This document shows positions 8,010-18,276 of a DNA stretch of 64,000 nt, piece after piece. Position numbers and translations under genes: made by a program. Under the pieces are notes generated by a model. That model made no database searches, was not told the DNA's origin, and worked only from the letters and a program-made list of their open reading frames with translations. Position 1 is the stretch's first letter. Every line of letters starts with the position of its first letter. Source of the DNA: Alphaproteobacteria bacterium casp-alpha6 (GTDB lineage: Bacteria; Pseudomonadota; Alphaproteobacteria; Rhodobacterales; Rhodobacteraceae); contig LFER01000027.1 of the NCBI GenBank assembly GCA_001510135.1, positions 1 through 64,000 of the forward strand, read 5' to 3'.

Positions 8010-8378
8010 GTGAACTTATTTGATAATATTATTGTGGACCGCGGATCCAAATATTCGGTATCTGGCGCGCCGGTCACCACGCAGGATGAGGTGCAACAGT
8101 TTTTGAAAACCCTAAAGAGGCATAAAAAATATGCGAAGGCCACACATAATACTTGGGCAGTCCATTTTCGAGATGCAGGGCCGTTAAAGAATGATGACGG
8201 CGAAGCGGGGGCAGGGCTCGTCATCCTCAGAATGCTGGAACGGCAGTCATTTTTTGATCATTTGATTGTTGTGACCCGATGGTTTGGAGGGACCAAACTC
8301 GGGGGCGACCGTTTTCGACGGGTACAAGACTGTGTGAATTATTATCTTGAATATTATCATTCGCCACCTCCTCAATGA
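8010..8378 (+). CDS. IMPACT-family (YigZ-like, UPF0029) protein
   Basis: A protein of about 122 residues matching the IMPACT N-terminal (UPF0029/YigZ) domain: SKYSVSGAPV near the start, KYAKATHNTWAVHF, NDDGEAGAG and VVTRWFGGTKLGGDR, the last being the family hallmark. The second YigZ domain found in longer members is missing. GTG 8010 has GGGAG at 7999-8003; ATG 7989 gives a slightly longer form without a clear ribosome site. The eukaryotic relative acts in translation control (Gcn1/Gcn2); the bacterial role is uncertain. It lies 36 bases upstream of trmL, and the two are probably co-transcribed. Confidence 0.85.
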   Translation: MNLFDNIIVDRGSKYSVSGAPVTTQDEVQQFLKTLKRHKKYAKATHNTWAVHFRDAGPLKNDDGEAGAGLVILRMLERQSFFDHLIVVTRWFGGTKLGGDRFRRVQDCVNYYLEYYHSPPPQ

Positions 8379-8414
8379 TAGAAAAGGCACAATAAACACA
8401 ACCAACAGGTCACC

Positions 8415-8873
8415 ATGAAGATTGTTCTCGTACATCCGGAAATTCCACATAATACAGGATCCATTGGGCGTACCTGTGTCGCTTTGGACTTGGAACTAAT
8501 CCTGATAAAACCATATGGCTTTTCCTTGGATGAAAGAACGGTGTCGCGTTCTGGGACAAGATATTGGAAAGATGTCACTCTATCAGAATATGCCTCATGG
8601 GAAGCCTTATTGGCGCAAAGGCGCCCCGCACGAGACCAGCTTTATTTCTTTGAAGAGAATGGGAAGACAAGCTTCTATGTGCCAAACTATCCCAATGACG
8701 CCTACCTTATTTTTGGGCGTGAGAGCATTGGCTTGCCGCAAGAGATACTGGACGGGATGGAGGACAGAATTTTTCACATTCCCATGCGTAATCGCGCTGT
8801 AAAATCGCTCAATCTGTCCAATGCGGCGACCGCAGCAATCTATCAGGCGTTACGGGCTCAATTTCAAAGCTAG
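8415..8873 (+). CDS. trmL: tRNA (cytidine/uridine-2'-O-)-methyltransferase TrmL
   Basis: A 152-residue SPOUT-class methyltransferase, the usual short length of TrmL. Motifs: HPEIPHNTGSIGRTC (motif 1 with the Asn and Arg conserved), LIFGRESIGLP (motif 2) and RSLNLSNAATAA-like VKSLNLSNAA (motif 3), which form the AdoMet knot. TrmL methylates the 2'-O of the wobble nucleotide 34 of tRNA-Leu isoacceptors. AGGT six bases before the ATG serves as ribosome site. Its last four bases overlap the end of the convergent cupin gene. Confidence 0.95.
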   Translation: MKIVLVHPEIPHNTGSIGRTCVALDLELILIKPYGFSLDERTVSRSGTRYWKDVTLSEYASWEALLAQRRPARDQLYFFEENGKTSFYVPNYPNDAYLIFGRESIGLPQEILDGMEDRIFHIPMRNRAVKSLNLSNAATAAIYQALRAQFQS

Positions 8874-9277
8874 GGATTTGGCGGTGCGAGGTAATCTTTG
8901 TCAGATACCTTTTCAAGCCAATCGGCCACCTGTCCGCCCTGAGCTTCTTGGATAGCGATATGGGTCATGCTCTGCGTTGGGCCAGCGCCGTGCCAATGTT
9001 CTTCGCCCGGGGGGATCCAGACCGTGTCGCCCGCGTGAATCTCTTTTGGGGCCTCACCGCGCAGCCCGATCAATCCTGTGCCGTTGACAACATAAAGCGT
9101 TTGCCCAAGTGGATGTGTGTGCCAGGCTGTCCGTGCGCCGGGCTCAAAGCTTACCTTAAGCGCCCTTACGCGCGCAGGCTCTGGCGCCTCAACGATGGCA
9201 TCTTGCCAGACGCGCCCTGTGAACCAATCTGAATTGGCCAATTTTGTGGGGCGCTCGAAAGATTTGTGAATGTTCAT
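8870..9277 (-). CDS. Cupin-domain protein at the end of the lig operon
   Basis: A 135-residue single-domain cupin. Motif 1 is EPGARTAWHTHPLGQTLYVV (His-x-His, Gln and the downstream Gly) and motif 2 is PPGEEHWHGAGP (second His). This pattern is shared with small metal-binding cupins, including the mandelonitrile-lyase-like and carboxymuconolactone-associated groups. It starts 24 bases after the flavin-reductase-like gene, with an AGGA site, so it is probably the last gene of the ligJ-ligK-galD-ligI transcript. None of the known 4,5-cleavage steps needs it. It may process a side substrate such as a methoxylated or halogenated aromatic. Confidence 0.85.
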   Translation of the reverse strand: MNIHKSFERPTKLANSDWFTGRVWQDAIVEAPEPARVRALKVSFEPGARTAWHTHPLGQTLYVVNGTGLIGLRGEAPKEIHAGDTVWIPPGEEHWHGAGPTQSMTHIAIQEAQGGQVADWLEKVSDKDYLAPPNP

Positions 9278-9301
9278 GAATGGGTCCTGCCTGTTTGAAA
9301 A

Positions 9302-9967
9302 TCAAGTCTTTAGGGATGATTTGCCTTCCAAGCCTTGATGCGTGGCCTCTTTTCCGCCTGGGATCTGCATTTCAAAAACCTCTGTCACGGAGGTGTAATC
9401 ATAATACCCAAGCCGCGCGAGGGGTCGGATTTTCGGAATATCCATTTTTCCCTCTGCCGTGAGAAAGTCATCATTGACATGGATATGCATCACTTCTCCA
9501 TAGACGACTTCGACCCAGCCGTGGTTGGAATTGCCCCGCAGACGATGAGTGGAAAGATAGCGACATTCAAAATGCGCAGGACTTTCAAGAACACGAGGTC
9601 CAGGTGCGGAAATGCAAGACTGGGCTGTCACACCGGCATGCTGAAATTCGTCCTCTCCTTCGGGGACTTCCATCGCAGATATATTCACCGCCTCGCGCAG
9701 GTCGTAAGTGGCCATGTTCCACACAAACCACCCTGTTTCTTCTGCATTCACAACAGTATGTTTGCGCTCTCCAGAAGAAAGTTGATTGGCGGCAAACATC
9801 ACCATCGGTGGATCAAAAGTCAAATTCTGCCACTGGCTGTAAGGGGCAAGATTGGCGGTGCCGTTTTTTGAAATGGTTGAAAGCCACCCAATCGCTCGAG
9901 GGACAGTGCAAGATTTGAACGGCGAAAACGGCAGTGGGCAGGATTCACTTTGCGGGGCATAGTGCAT
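9302..9967 (-). CDS. Flavin-reductase-like (FMN-binding split barrel) protein
   Basis: A 221-residue protein of the flavin reductase-like family. Visible features: the VPRAIGWLSTIS segment with NLAPYSQWQNLTFDPPMVM (FMN-binding loop), ETGWFVWNMAT and the HFECRYLSTHRL strand region. Related proteins reduce flavin for two-component monooxygenases or are FMN enzymes of unknown reaction. A strong GGAGG precedes the ATG. It lies 95 bases after ligI and just before a cupin gene. A role in hydroxylating or demethylating an aromatic that feeds protocatechuate is possible, but no partner oxygenase is present in the window. Confidence 0.85.
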   Translation of the reverse strand: MHYAPQSESCPLPFSPFKSCTVPRAIGWLSTISKNGTANLAPYSQWQNLTFDPPMVMFAANQLSSGERKHTVVNAEETGWFVWNMATYDLREAVNISAMEVPEGEDEFQHAGVTAQSCISAPGPRVLESPAHFECRYLSTHRLRGNSNHGWVEVVYGEVMHIHVNDDFLTAEGKMDIPKIRPLARLGYYDYTSVTEVFEMQIPGGKEATHQGLEGKSSLKT

Positions 9968-10062
9968 GTGCGTGGCCTCCTGTTGTTATGATCACGGCTG
10001 TCGCGGCGATCATTGCAGGTCGGATGCTATCCGTCCACTGTCAATATCGCCGTTCGGTGGAC

Positions 10063-10953
10063 TCACAACTCGGGCCAGTAAAGGCGCATAGGATTGGTGA
10101 CCAATAGTTTTTCCTGCTGCTGAACGGTGCGGGCAATGCGTGGAATATAATCCACCAAGGCACCATCATCGGGCATATGGGATTTCATATTGGGATGTGG
10201 CCAATCCGTTCCCCATAAAACGCGCTCCTCAAATCGATCAACGATGGCCTGATAAAAGGGCACAACATCGTCGTAAGGTGGTCCCGCAATGGTCAACCGT
10301 TCTGGACAGGTTACTTTGCTCCAGATCAAGGGATTGTTTTCCATAAGAGATATAAATCTTTTAAAAGCAATATGTTCAGCGCCATTTTTAACGTTTGGTC
10401 GTCCCATGTGATCGATTACGATGATACCCGGCAACTCTTGTAAAAAGGGTTCTAAATCTTCCAGATCTTGGGCTTCGAAATAGACTACGGTGGACCACCC
10501 GAAATCCTGTATCTTTGCAGCAATCTCAAGAAAAACTGACTTCGGCGTTGCATCCACCAACCGTTTGACAAAGTTGAACCGCACGCCGCGGACACCTGCC
10601 TCATGCATGTCGCTCAGCTCTTCTTTCGTGATATCGGCGCCGACACTTGCCACGCCGCGCGCCAATCCGCCAGAGGCGCGGCAGGCATCCATCATCGCGC
10701 GGTTGTCTTTGCCGTGACAGGTGGCCTGTACAATCACATTGCGCGTGAAACCCAAATAATCGCGCAGTTCGAAAAGTTTCTCTTTGCCCGCATTGCAGGG
10801 CGTGTATTTGCGTTCTGGGGCAAATGGAAATTCGGGTGAGGGACCAAAGACATGGCAATGCGCATCCACAGCTCCTTTGGGCAATTGAAAATCGGGTTTT
10901 TTGGGATTGGGGTGAAAGACAAGCCAATCTGGGTCCATCTGTTGCTGGGTCAT
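10063..10953 (-). CDS. ligI: 2-pyrone-4,6-dicarboxylate hydrolase LigI
   Basis: A 296-residue amidohydrolase-superfamily enzyme. Hallmarks are DAHCHVFG (metal-type HxH), GVRFNFVKR, the strand-6 IDHMGRPN segment and the final WGTDWPHPN with the catalytic Asp. LigI opens the lactone 2-pyrone-4,6-dicarboxylate to 4-oxalomesaconate in the protocatechuate 4,5-cleavage route; LigI members work without a metal. The ATGA overlap with galD couples translation. All other enzymes of the route flank it, making the assignment firm. Confidence 0.94.
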   Translation of the reverse strand: MTQQQMDPDWLVFHPNPKKPDFQLPKGAVDAHCHVFGPSPEFPFAPERKYTPCNAGKEKLFELRDYLGFTRNVIVQATCHGKDNRAMMDACRASGGLARGVASVGADITKEELSDMHEAGVRGVRFNFVKRLVDATPKSVFLEIAAKIQDFGWSTVVYFEAQDLEDLEPFLQELPGIIVIDHMGRPNVKNGAEHIAFKRFISLMENNPLIWSKVTCPERLTIAGPPYDDVVPFYQAIVDRFEERVLWGTDWPHPNMKSHMPDDGALVDYIPRIARTVQQQEKLLVTNPMRLYWPEL

Positions 10954-12005
10954 GCGAAAATCTCTCCGTCCATCAATTTGCGCGCCGTTCTTAGAATGGC
11001 GGCGGTTTTTACGTTGTCCTGATCGTCAAGCCCTGCGACCACGGTCATTTCTCCGCTGGGGTGTTCGATGGACAGATATCTTTCTGTGCCGCTGCCCCGC
11101 TGAGCGAGGTCAAATGCGGTACTTTCTGGGATCAAGCAGGCGGTTGCAACGCTCACTGCGCCCAGCACGCCGATCGATTTATGGCAGCGATGGGGAATGA
11201 AGGTTCGCGTTGAAATTGCGCCGCCGTTTTGCGCGCGGGATACCATAGTCATTTTGGGCACAGTTTTTTCCGTCACATCCCCAAGGTTCATGAGCGGGCC
11301 GCAGGCAAGACGCAGCGCCTCAAGCTTTTGACGCAGCTCTGTGTTGCCCTCAAGCTCCGCGGGAGTTTCATGACCGGTGATCCCGATATCCTCTGCGCGC
11401 AGAACAACGCAGGGCATTCCGTTGTCAATCATTGTAACATCAACACCATTGATGGTGTCTTTGGCCTGACCGCTGGGCAAAAGCGACCCGCAGCTGGAAC
11501 CTGCCGTGTCCTGAAAGGTGAGCGCGATAGGAGCCGCCGTCCCCGGGACACCATCGATGCTTGCGCTGCCTTCTTCGTTGATCTCTCCATTTGGAGTTTC
11601 AATGCGTGCCACGGCTATTTGCCCCGTATTTTCCATGAAAATTCGGATCTCGGTCGTTGGGCTTTGTGCTTTTACAAGACCGCGCGCGATCGCAAAGGGG
11701 CCAACACCTGCCAGAAGATTGCCGCAGTTTTGCGCGTCAGACACCAGCGGTTCATCCACAGAGACCTGCAAAAAAAGATAATCGACATCGACGGCAGGTC
11801 GATCGGATCTCCGCACAACGGCGATTTTTGAGGTGAGGGGATCAGCGCCCCCCATACCATCTATTTGGCGCGGGTCTGGAGAGCCCATGGCGCGCATCAA
11901 AAAGGCATCACGCAGAGCTTGATTGTCTGGAAGATCTTCGGTCAGAAAATACCCCCCTTTGGAAGTACCCCCGCGCATCCACATGCAGCGCACGCCCTTA
12001 GACAT
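10950..12005 (-). CDS. galD: 4-oxalomesaconate tautomerase (PrpF family)
   Basis: A 351-residue PrpF/diaminopimelate-epimerase-fold protein beginning with the family signature [11 protein letters not shown]. Further family segments are [13 protein letters not shown], a [15 protein letters not shown] region with the active-site Cys, and IDNGMPCVV. GalD converts the keto and enol forms of 4-oxalomesaconate so that the hydratase can act. It lies between ligK and ligI with overlaps at both ends (8 and 4 bases). Related PrpF proteins isomerise aconitate in the methylcitrate cycle, but the neighbours favour GalD. Confidence 0.93.
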   Translation of the reverse strand: MSKGVRCMWMRGGTSKGGYFLTEDLPDNQALRDAFLMRAMGSPDPRQIDGMGGADPLTSKIAVVRRSDRPAVDVDYLFLQVSVDEPLVSDAQNCGNLLAGVGPFAIARGLVKAQSPTTEIRIFMENTGQIAVARIETPNGEINEEGSASIDGVPGTAAPIALTFQDTAGSSCGSLLPSGQAKDTINGVDVTMIDNGMPCVVLRAEDIGITGHETPAELEGNTELRQKLEALRLACGPLMNLGDVTEKTVPKMTMVSRAQNGGAISTRTFIPHRCHKSIGVLGAVSVATACLIPESTAFDLAQRGSGTERYLSIEHPSGEMTVVAGLDDQDNVKTAAILRTARKLMDGEIFA

Positions 12006-12690
12006 ATTTCAAGCCCTTTTCGGCAAGGTGAGGGCGCATATTATAAAGGTCTAGTCCAAGCTCACCTGCTTCAAACCGCGCCCGTTTGGCGTCTTCGTTG
12101 GCAACGCGAGCTTCAGCTTGGGCGAGTACATCTTCGCCATCTTCACGACGCACAACACAAACCCCATCATCATCTGCCACAACGATGTCGCCGGGATGGA
12201 TCAATTCATCTGCGCAGATGATCGGCACATTAACAGATCCTAGCGTTTCTTTGATGGTGCCTTGGGCACAGATCGCTTTGGACCAGACCGGAAACCCCAT
12301 CTCTTTAAGGTCTGCGACATCACGCACCCCTGCATCAATGATCAATCCCCGACATCCCCTCGCCAGCGCAGAGGTTGCAAGCAGATCTCCAAAATACCCC
12401 GCATTTGAGGGGGTAATTGTGCCTAATACCAAAATATCCCCAGCCTGTAATTGTTCGATGGCTACATGGATCATCCAGTTGTCACATGGGGGTGCAAGGA
12501 TGGTCACGGCGGATCCCGCAATGCGTGCACCCGGATAGATGGGGCGCATGTAATCGGCCAAAAGCCCTTTGCGCCCTTGTGCTTCGTGCACAGTGGACAC
12601 GCCGCAAGCGGCCAGTCCGTCAATGATCTTTCGATCTGCGCGCTCAATTTCTTGAACGACCAGACCTGTTGTGCCTGGCTGAATGTTCAT
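11998..12690 (-). CDS. ligK: 4-carboxy-4-hydroxy-2-oxoadipate aldolase (RraA-like)
   Basis: A 230-residue class II aldolase of the HMG/CHA aldolase family, which shares its fold with RraA. The catalytic [12 protein letters not shown] motif supplies the Arg and the metal-binding Asp, and [14 protein letters not shown] is the conserved metal-side strand. It cleaves 4-carboxy-4-hydroxy-2-oxoadipate to pyruvate and oxaloacetate, the last step of protocatechuate 4,5-cleavage, and members also decarboxylate oxaloacetate. It overlaps ligJ by four bases (ATGA). Confidence 0.94.
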   Translation of the reverse strand: MNIQPGTTGLVVQEIERADRKIIDGLAACGVSTVHEAQGRKGLLADYMRPIYPGARIAGSAVTILAPPCDNWMIHVAIEQLQAGDILVLGTITPSNAGYFGDLLATSALARGCRGLIIDAGVRDVADLKEMGFPVWSKAICAQGTIKETLGSVNVPIICADELIHPGDIVVADDDGVCVVRREDGEDVLAQAEARVANEDAKRARFEAGELGLDLYNMRPHLAEKGLKYV

Positions 12691-13424
12691 TCCAATTCGT
12701 CCACGGTTCTTGGAAAGATCGTTTCAAACCCTTCCGCATATTTTGCCGCGCGTCCGCCGGCCTGTCCGCCGGAATTGCGCCGGAAATGATTGGCACGGTT
12801 TTCCGCCACATTCTTGTAAAAATTCCATAGATGCTCTTGCCCCTTCATACATTGAATGGCTGCCCATTTTTTGTCCCAGACATCCGAAATGTCTAAAAAA
12901 ACAGTAGGCTTCCAGTTCATCTGTTCCGTTTGATGGGGTTCAAAGAGGTAAAGTTGCGGCGCACCCAGCACTTTCTGACCCGGATTATGGCCCCAGGCCT
13001 GTGCGATCATCCTACATTCCAAGGCAAAGGTCGTCGTATTCATATGATCCGTGTTATAGGGATCCCATCTTGAATGGGACATCATAAATTTGGGCTGAAC
13101 TTCGCGGATCACATCGACCATACGATCCTGCGTGTCGCGTCCCAGATCCAGCGGGTAATCCCCCACATCAAAAAACCGGATGTCGTTCACACCCAAGGCT
13201 GCCGCGGCATTTTCGGCTTCTTCGCGCCGTGCAGTTTTGACTTTTTCAAGCGTCATACCCTCTTCTTTCCAGAGCTTTGCGCTTTCACCGCGTTCTCCAT
13301 AAGAAAGGCACACGACCGTCACCTCATAGCCCATGGCTTGATGGAGCGCGATCGCTCCGGCTGCACGCCACACAAAATCAGCTGAATGCGCGCTGATCAC
13401 GAGGGCAGTTTTTTTGTCTGACAT
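12687..13424 (-). CDS. ligJ: 4-oxalomesaconate hydratase (PIG-L type)
   Basis: A 245-residue PIG-L/LmbE-fold zinc protein of the GalB type. [14 protein letters not shown] replaces the usual AHPDD zinc motif, as in other GalB enzymes, and the third ligand is in NTDHMNTTT. It hydrates 4-oxalomesaconate to 4-carboxy-4-hydroxy-2-oxoadipate. GalB is unrelated to the amidohydrolase LigJ of Sphingobium but does the same step; galB would be an equally fair symbol. The ATG at 13424 has a GGTGG site; an upstream in-frame TTG at 13445 is less likely. First gene of the leftward operon, divergent from the LysR gene. Confidence 0.92.
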   Translation of the reverse strand: MSDKKTALVISAHSADFVWRAAGAIALHQAMGYEVTVVCLSYGERGESAKLWKEEGMTLEKVKTARREEAENAAAALGVNDIRFFDVGDYPLDLGRDTQDRMVDVIREVQPKFMMSHSRWDPYNTDHMNTTTFALECRMIAQAWGHNPGQKVLGAPQLYLFEPHQTEQMNWKPTVFLDISDVWDKKWAAIQCMKGQEHLWNFYKNVAENRANHFRRNSGGQAGGRAAKYAEGFETIFPRTVDELE

Positions 13425-13483
13425 AGCTATTTCCACCGTTTGCAAAATTTGTGTGAAGTATATGCTGTCTTGTCCCCAAGTCC

Positions 13484-13495
13484 TATTTCGAAATA
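13484..13495. promoter_or_regulatory. 12-bp palindrome between ligJ and the LysR gene
   Basis: TATTTCGAAATA is a perfect 12-base palindrome in the 109-base divergent gap. LysR proteins bind dyads of the T-N11-A kind in such gaps and often control both directions, so this is a candidate site for the tandem-HTH regulator. No binding evidence is available from sequence alone. Confidence 0.4.
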
Positions 13496-13533
13496 TGTTG
13501 CACTAATAAGGAAAAGCTATAGGGCCGGCAAAA

Positions 13534-14751
13534 GTGAACAAACTTCCCAACATAAAACACATGCGGGTTTTTTTAGAAGCAGTGCGCTTTGGATCGATTT
13601 CTGAGGCGGCGCATCGCTGCCATTTGTCCCAACCGGCCGCCACGCAAGCGCTGGCGCGTCTTGAAGAAGAGGTCGGGGCCACATTGGTCAACCGAGACAG
13701 GCGTAATTTTGGCGCAACGGAATGTGGCGGATTGTTTCAGCGCCGTGTGATCACGGCGCTTGCCCATCTCAGAACAGGAGCGAGATATTTGCGCTCCGCC
13801 TCAGCAAAACACACGCGGCGCACGGGCGAATTAGAAAACCTGATGACTGCGGCTCAACTGCGCACTTTGATTGCCGTTGCAAACACCGGCAGCTTTACGC
13901 TTGCCGCACGCCAATTGGGATTGTCGCAACCTACGATCCACCGCTCAGCGCGCGGGTTAGAGGAACTCGCGAAAACCACCCTCTTTCATGCCCGATCCTC
14001 AGGTGTGGCGCTCACATCTGTTGCCAGCGCTTTTGCCCAAGAGGTAAAGCTTGCCCAAGCCGAAATTCGCCAAGGCATAGAAGAGATTATGCATATTTTG
14101 GGGAGTGGTGAGGGGAGCTTTGTTCTTGGCAGCCTGCCTCTGGCACGCACCATGATCGTACCCAAAGCTGTCAACGCGATGGTCAAAGAAAACACGCCGA
14201 TCCAGATCCGCGTCGTGGATGGGCGCTATATGGAGCTCCTGCGCTCGCTCAGGGAAGGTGATTTGGACTGTATGATCGGCGCACTTCGTTTTCCGCCGCC
14301 AAGCGATGACATTGTTCAAGAAGTATTGTTTCAGGACGGGTTGGTCATTGTGGCCCATCCGTCCCACCCGCTGGCAGGGCGGCGCAACATTCCGCTGGAG
14401 GACACGCTTTCCTATCCTTGGATTGCCCCGCCCAAAGAAACCCCAGCGGGACAGTACCTATTTGAAACGCTTGGTATTGAACGGCGCGAAAAGACACCTG
14501 TGCGTGTCGTATCCTCCTCCATGGCGGTGCTTCGCGGGGTCTTGACCGAGGGCCCTTATATCTCTGTCGTCTCCCGACATCAGGTCAGCATCGAAGAACG
14601 CCAAGGGTTGATCACGCCACTTGACGTGTCGCTGAAGGGACAGTTCCGCGACATTGGCCTGACCTATAGGAAAGGTTGGCGGCCCACATCCAGTCAGGCC
14701 AAGTTCATTGAGTTTTTGCAAGAGTTCAGCAAAAATGTCGGTAATAGGTGA
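13534..14751 (+). CDS. LysR-type regulator with two N-terminal HTH domains
   Basis: A 405-residue regulator, about 100 residues longer than usual LysR proteins. Two complete LysR winged-helix domains occur in series: residues 4-63 (SISEAAHRCHLSQPAATQALARLE) and 104-163 (SFTLAARQLGLSQPTIHRSARGLE). A periplasmic-binding-like effector domain follows from about 190 to 400. It lies between ligJ (divergent) and ligA (same strand), so it probably controls the whole protocatechuate 4,5-cleavage locus in response to a pathway acid. GTG 13534 is chosen because it precedes the first HTH; an ATG at 13561 would cut into it. Confidence 0.92.
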   Translation: MNKLPNIKHMRVFLEAVRFGSISEAAHRCHLSQPAATQALARLEEEVGATLVNRDRRNFGATECGGLFQRRVITALAHLRTGARYLRSASAKHTRRTGELENLMTAAQLRTLIAVANTGSFTLAARQLGLSQPTIHRSARGLEELAKTTLFHARSSGVALTSVASAFAQEVKLAQAEIRQGIEEIMHILGSGEGSFVLGSLPLARTMIVPKAVNAMVKENTPIQIRVVDGRYMELLRSLREGDLDCMIGALRFPPPSDDIVQEVLFQDGLVIVAHPSHPLAGRRNIPLEDTLSYPWIAPPKETPAGQYLFETLGIERREKTPVRVVSSSMAVLRGVLTEGPYISVVSRHQVSIEERQGLITPLDVSLKGQFRDIGLTYRKGWRPTSSQAKFIEFLQEFSKNVGNR

Positions 14752-14870
14752 TTTGACATCTTATGCTTAGATAGATTTTCTCAATACTCAAAGGAACATT
14801 TCAATTGGCCTATCACCGATCAAACTGGTAATGAGACACAGCGCTTCTTTGGTGCCTGTTGGAGGAACAG

Positions 14871-16129
<1,259 letters not shown>

Positions 16130-16134
16130 AGAAC

Positions 16135-17079
16135 ATGAGACTTTGCGTGGCAGGCGCCTACGGGGCCTTTGGAATGAAACACCTTGACGCCTTGGACAAT
16201 ATCGAGGGTGTGACGGTCACCTCTGTAATGGGGCCAAGTGAGGATAAGATCAAAGCATTGGCTGAGGCACGTGGCATCGGCCATTCTGCAACAGACTTAA
16301 ATGAATGTTTGAAGCGCGATGATGTGGATGCAGTCATTTTGGCGACACCCACCCAACTTCATGCCGAACAGGCGATTGCTTCCATGCGGGTGGGAAAACC
16401 TGTGTTGATTGAAATTCCTATGGCGGACTCTTTGGCTGACAGCGAAAAGATTTGCCACGTGCAAAAAGAAACAGGGGTCTTGGCCATGGCGGGGCAAGTG
16501 CGTCGCTTCAACCCTTCGCACCAATGGATCCACGCGAAAATTGCCGCGGGGGAGCTGAAGGTCCAACAAATGGACGTCCAGACCTACTTTTTCCGCCGCA
16601 CCAACATGAACGCAAAGGGCGAACCGCGCAGCTGGACGGACCATCTTTTGTGGCATCATGCGTGCCATACGGTGGATTTGTTCCAATATCAAACAGGAGA
16701 GGTGGTGTCAGACTGCTTCGGCCTAGAGGGTCCGCACCATCCGGAGCTTGGCATCGCAATGGATATGTCGATCGGTATGAAAACCCCAAGCGGGGCGATA
16801 TGTACTCTGTCCCTTTCGTTTAACAATGACGGACCATTGGGGACGTTTTTTAGGTATATATGTGATCATGGCACCTACATTGCGCGCTACGATGACCTTT
16901 ATGACGGGCGCGAAAATCAGATTGATCTAAGCGATGTGGCGGTGTCCAACAATGGAATTGAATTGATTGACCGTGAATTCATTGCCGCCATCAAAGAGGG
17001 GCGCGAACCTAATGGGTCTGTTCATGACACTCTGGACGCCATGCGCACCTTGGATCGGATCGAAAAATCATTTGGCTAA
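16135..17079 (+). CDS. ligC: 4-carboxy-2-hydroxymuconate-6-semialdehyde dehydrogenase
   Basis: A 314-residue Gfo/Idh/MocA-type oxidoreductase. The N-terminal Rossmann loop is VAGAYGAFGMKH, followed by LATPTQLHAEQA and the family GKPVLIEIPMA segment (in place of EKP). The HACHTVDLF segment near 180 matches LigC. It oxidises the cyclic hemiacetal of the LigAB product to 2-pyrone-4,6-dicarboxylate with NADP+. It lies five bases after ligB in the same operon. The final ring-opening enzymes are in the divergent operon. Confidence 0.93.
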   Translation: MRLCVAGAYGAFGMKHLDALDNIEGVTVTSVMGPSEDKIKALAEARGIGHSATDLNECLKRDDVDAVILATPTQLHAEQAIASMRVGKPVLIEIPMADSLADSEKICHVQKETGVLAMAGQVRRFNPSHQWIHAKIAAGELKVQQMDVQTYFFRRTNMNAKGEPRSWTDHLLWHHACHTVDLFQYQTGEVVSDCFGLEGPHHPELGIAMDMSIGMKTPSGAICTLSLSFNNDGPLGTFFRYICDHGTYIARYDDLYDGRENQIDLSDVAVSNNGIELIDREFIAAIKEGREPNGSVHDTLDAMRTLDRIEKSFG

Positions 17080-17133
17080 GGCGATGTGATATGCGCGCTC
17101 CGGCTTATTGAAGCCGGTGGGCGCGTATGTTTT

Positions 17134-18123
17134 TTAACAGTACCGTTCAGGTCCGACCCATTGTTGGGCGGAATATCGGTCGCCATGCGCCCAACCGACT
17201 GGAAGCACATCATTAATCCGAGCTGCGATTTCATCTGTGATCGCAAAATCCGCACCCTGCGCCAGTTCTTTTAAATGGGTGATGTGGCGCGTACCGGGGA
17301 TCGCTGTGATATGATCCCCCTGATGAAGTACCCAAGCAATCGCAAGACCCGCTGCCGAAATAGACAAATCTGTAGCCAAGCTACGGAATTTTGCATTAAA
17401 TTTGAGGTTTTCGCTGAGGTTGGGTTCCATAAAGCGGGGATTGTTCACGAGAAAATCCATGCTTTCAGCCGTTGCGCGGTTATGTGGGCGATCCGTCAAA
17501 AGAGACCTGCCCACTGGGGAAAAGGCCACAAATGTGGCACCAATGTCTTTGCAGGCTTGGATCATTCCCAGTTCCGGTCCGCGGGTGGAGAGAGAATATT
17601 CCGACTGCACAGCCGCCACAGGATAGACCGCATGGGCGCGCCGCAAAGAAGAGGGCGCGATTTCAGAAAACCCAACCGCCTTTACCTTGCCAGCTTTGAC
17701 AAAACCGGCGAGCGTTTCGCTCACCTCTTCGATCTCAACCCGCGTGTCGCGCCGATGCACGTAGTAAAGATCTATTGCCTCGATGTTGAGCCGTCGCAGA
17801 CTTTCGTCCAAAGATTGCGTCATATGCTCCTTTGAATTGTTAAAGCGATGTTCTGGATCGCGCGTGATGCCCACTTTGGTCGCGATTGTGAACGGGCAGG
17901 GGCCGCCGCGTGCTTTAAGCCACTCACCAATCACGTTTTCAGACCGCCCCATACCATAGACATTTGCCGTATCAATATGCGTGATGCCCATCTCCAGACA
18001 GGCGTCCAGAACTTTTGCAGAGTTTTGATCATCTGCAGGCCCATAGAAATCTGTAAACGACATGGCACCATAGCCAAGAGCATTCACCTTTGGGCCGTTT
18101 TGACCAAGCTGGCGTACTGTCAT
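17134..18123 (-). CDS. Aldo/keto reductase
   Basis: A 329-residue TIM-barrel aldo/keto reductase of the AKR11/AKR13-like group. Catalytic features: HIDTANVYGMGRSE (Asp and Tyr), FTIATKVG (Lys) and IDLYYVHRRD (His). NADPH-binding residues lie in the C-terminal region with AIPGTRHITHL. The start at ATG 18123 has a GGAGAG site; an in-frame upstream extension is unlikely. It runs leftward between ligC and the reductive dehalogenase. It may reduce an aromatic aldehyde or ketone; the substrate is unknown. Confidence 0.92.
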   Translation of the reverse strand: MTVRQLGQNGPKVNALGYGAMSFTDFYGPADDQNSAKVLDACLEMGITHIDTANVYGMGRSENVIGEWLKARGGPCPFTIATKVGITRDPEHRFNNSKEHMTQSLDESLRRLNIEAIDLYYVHRRDTRVEIEEVSETLAGFVKAGKVKAVGFSEIAPSSLRRAHAVYPVAAVQSEYSLSTRGPELGMIQACKDIGATFVAFSPVGRSLLTDRPHNRATAESMDFLVNNPRFMEPNLSENLKFNAKFRSLATDLSISAAGLAIAWVLHQGDHITAIPGTRHITHLKELAQGADFAITDEIAARINDVLPVGWAHGDRYSAQQWVGPERYC

Positions 18124-18276
18124 TGTTAATCTCTCCTTGCTGGGGACTGAGCTGCCGAACAAATATGTCTTGATCTGTCCTTATAACATGTGTTGGCTTG
18201 TGCAAAAGGGTCTGAGCAAAGGTTCTTTGCGCCAAGGCACCTGTCATTGAAACAAAATTGGAAATGATTGTCGTTC

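Noticed and set aside
10033-10062. GTCCAC/GTGGAC repeat just beyond ligI as a terminator
   Set aside because: Only six pairs with an 18-base loop and no U-run; the downstream genes may well be co-transcribed.
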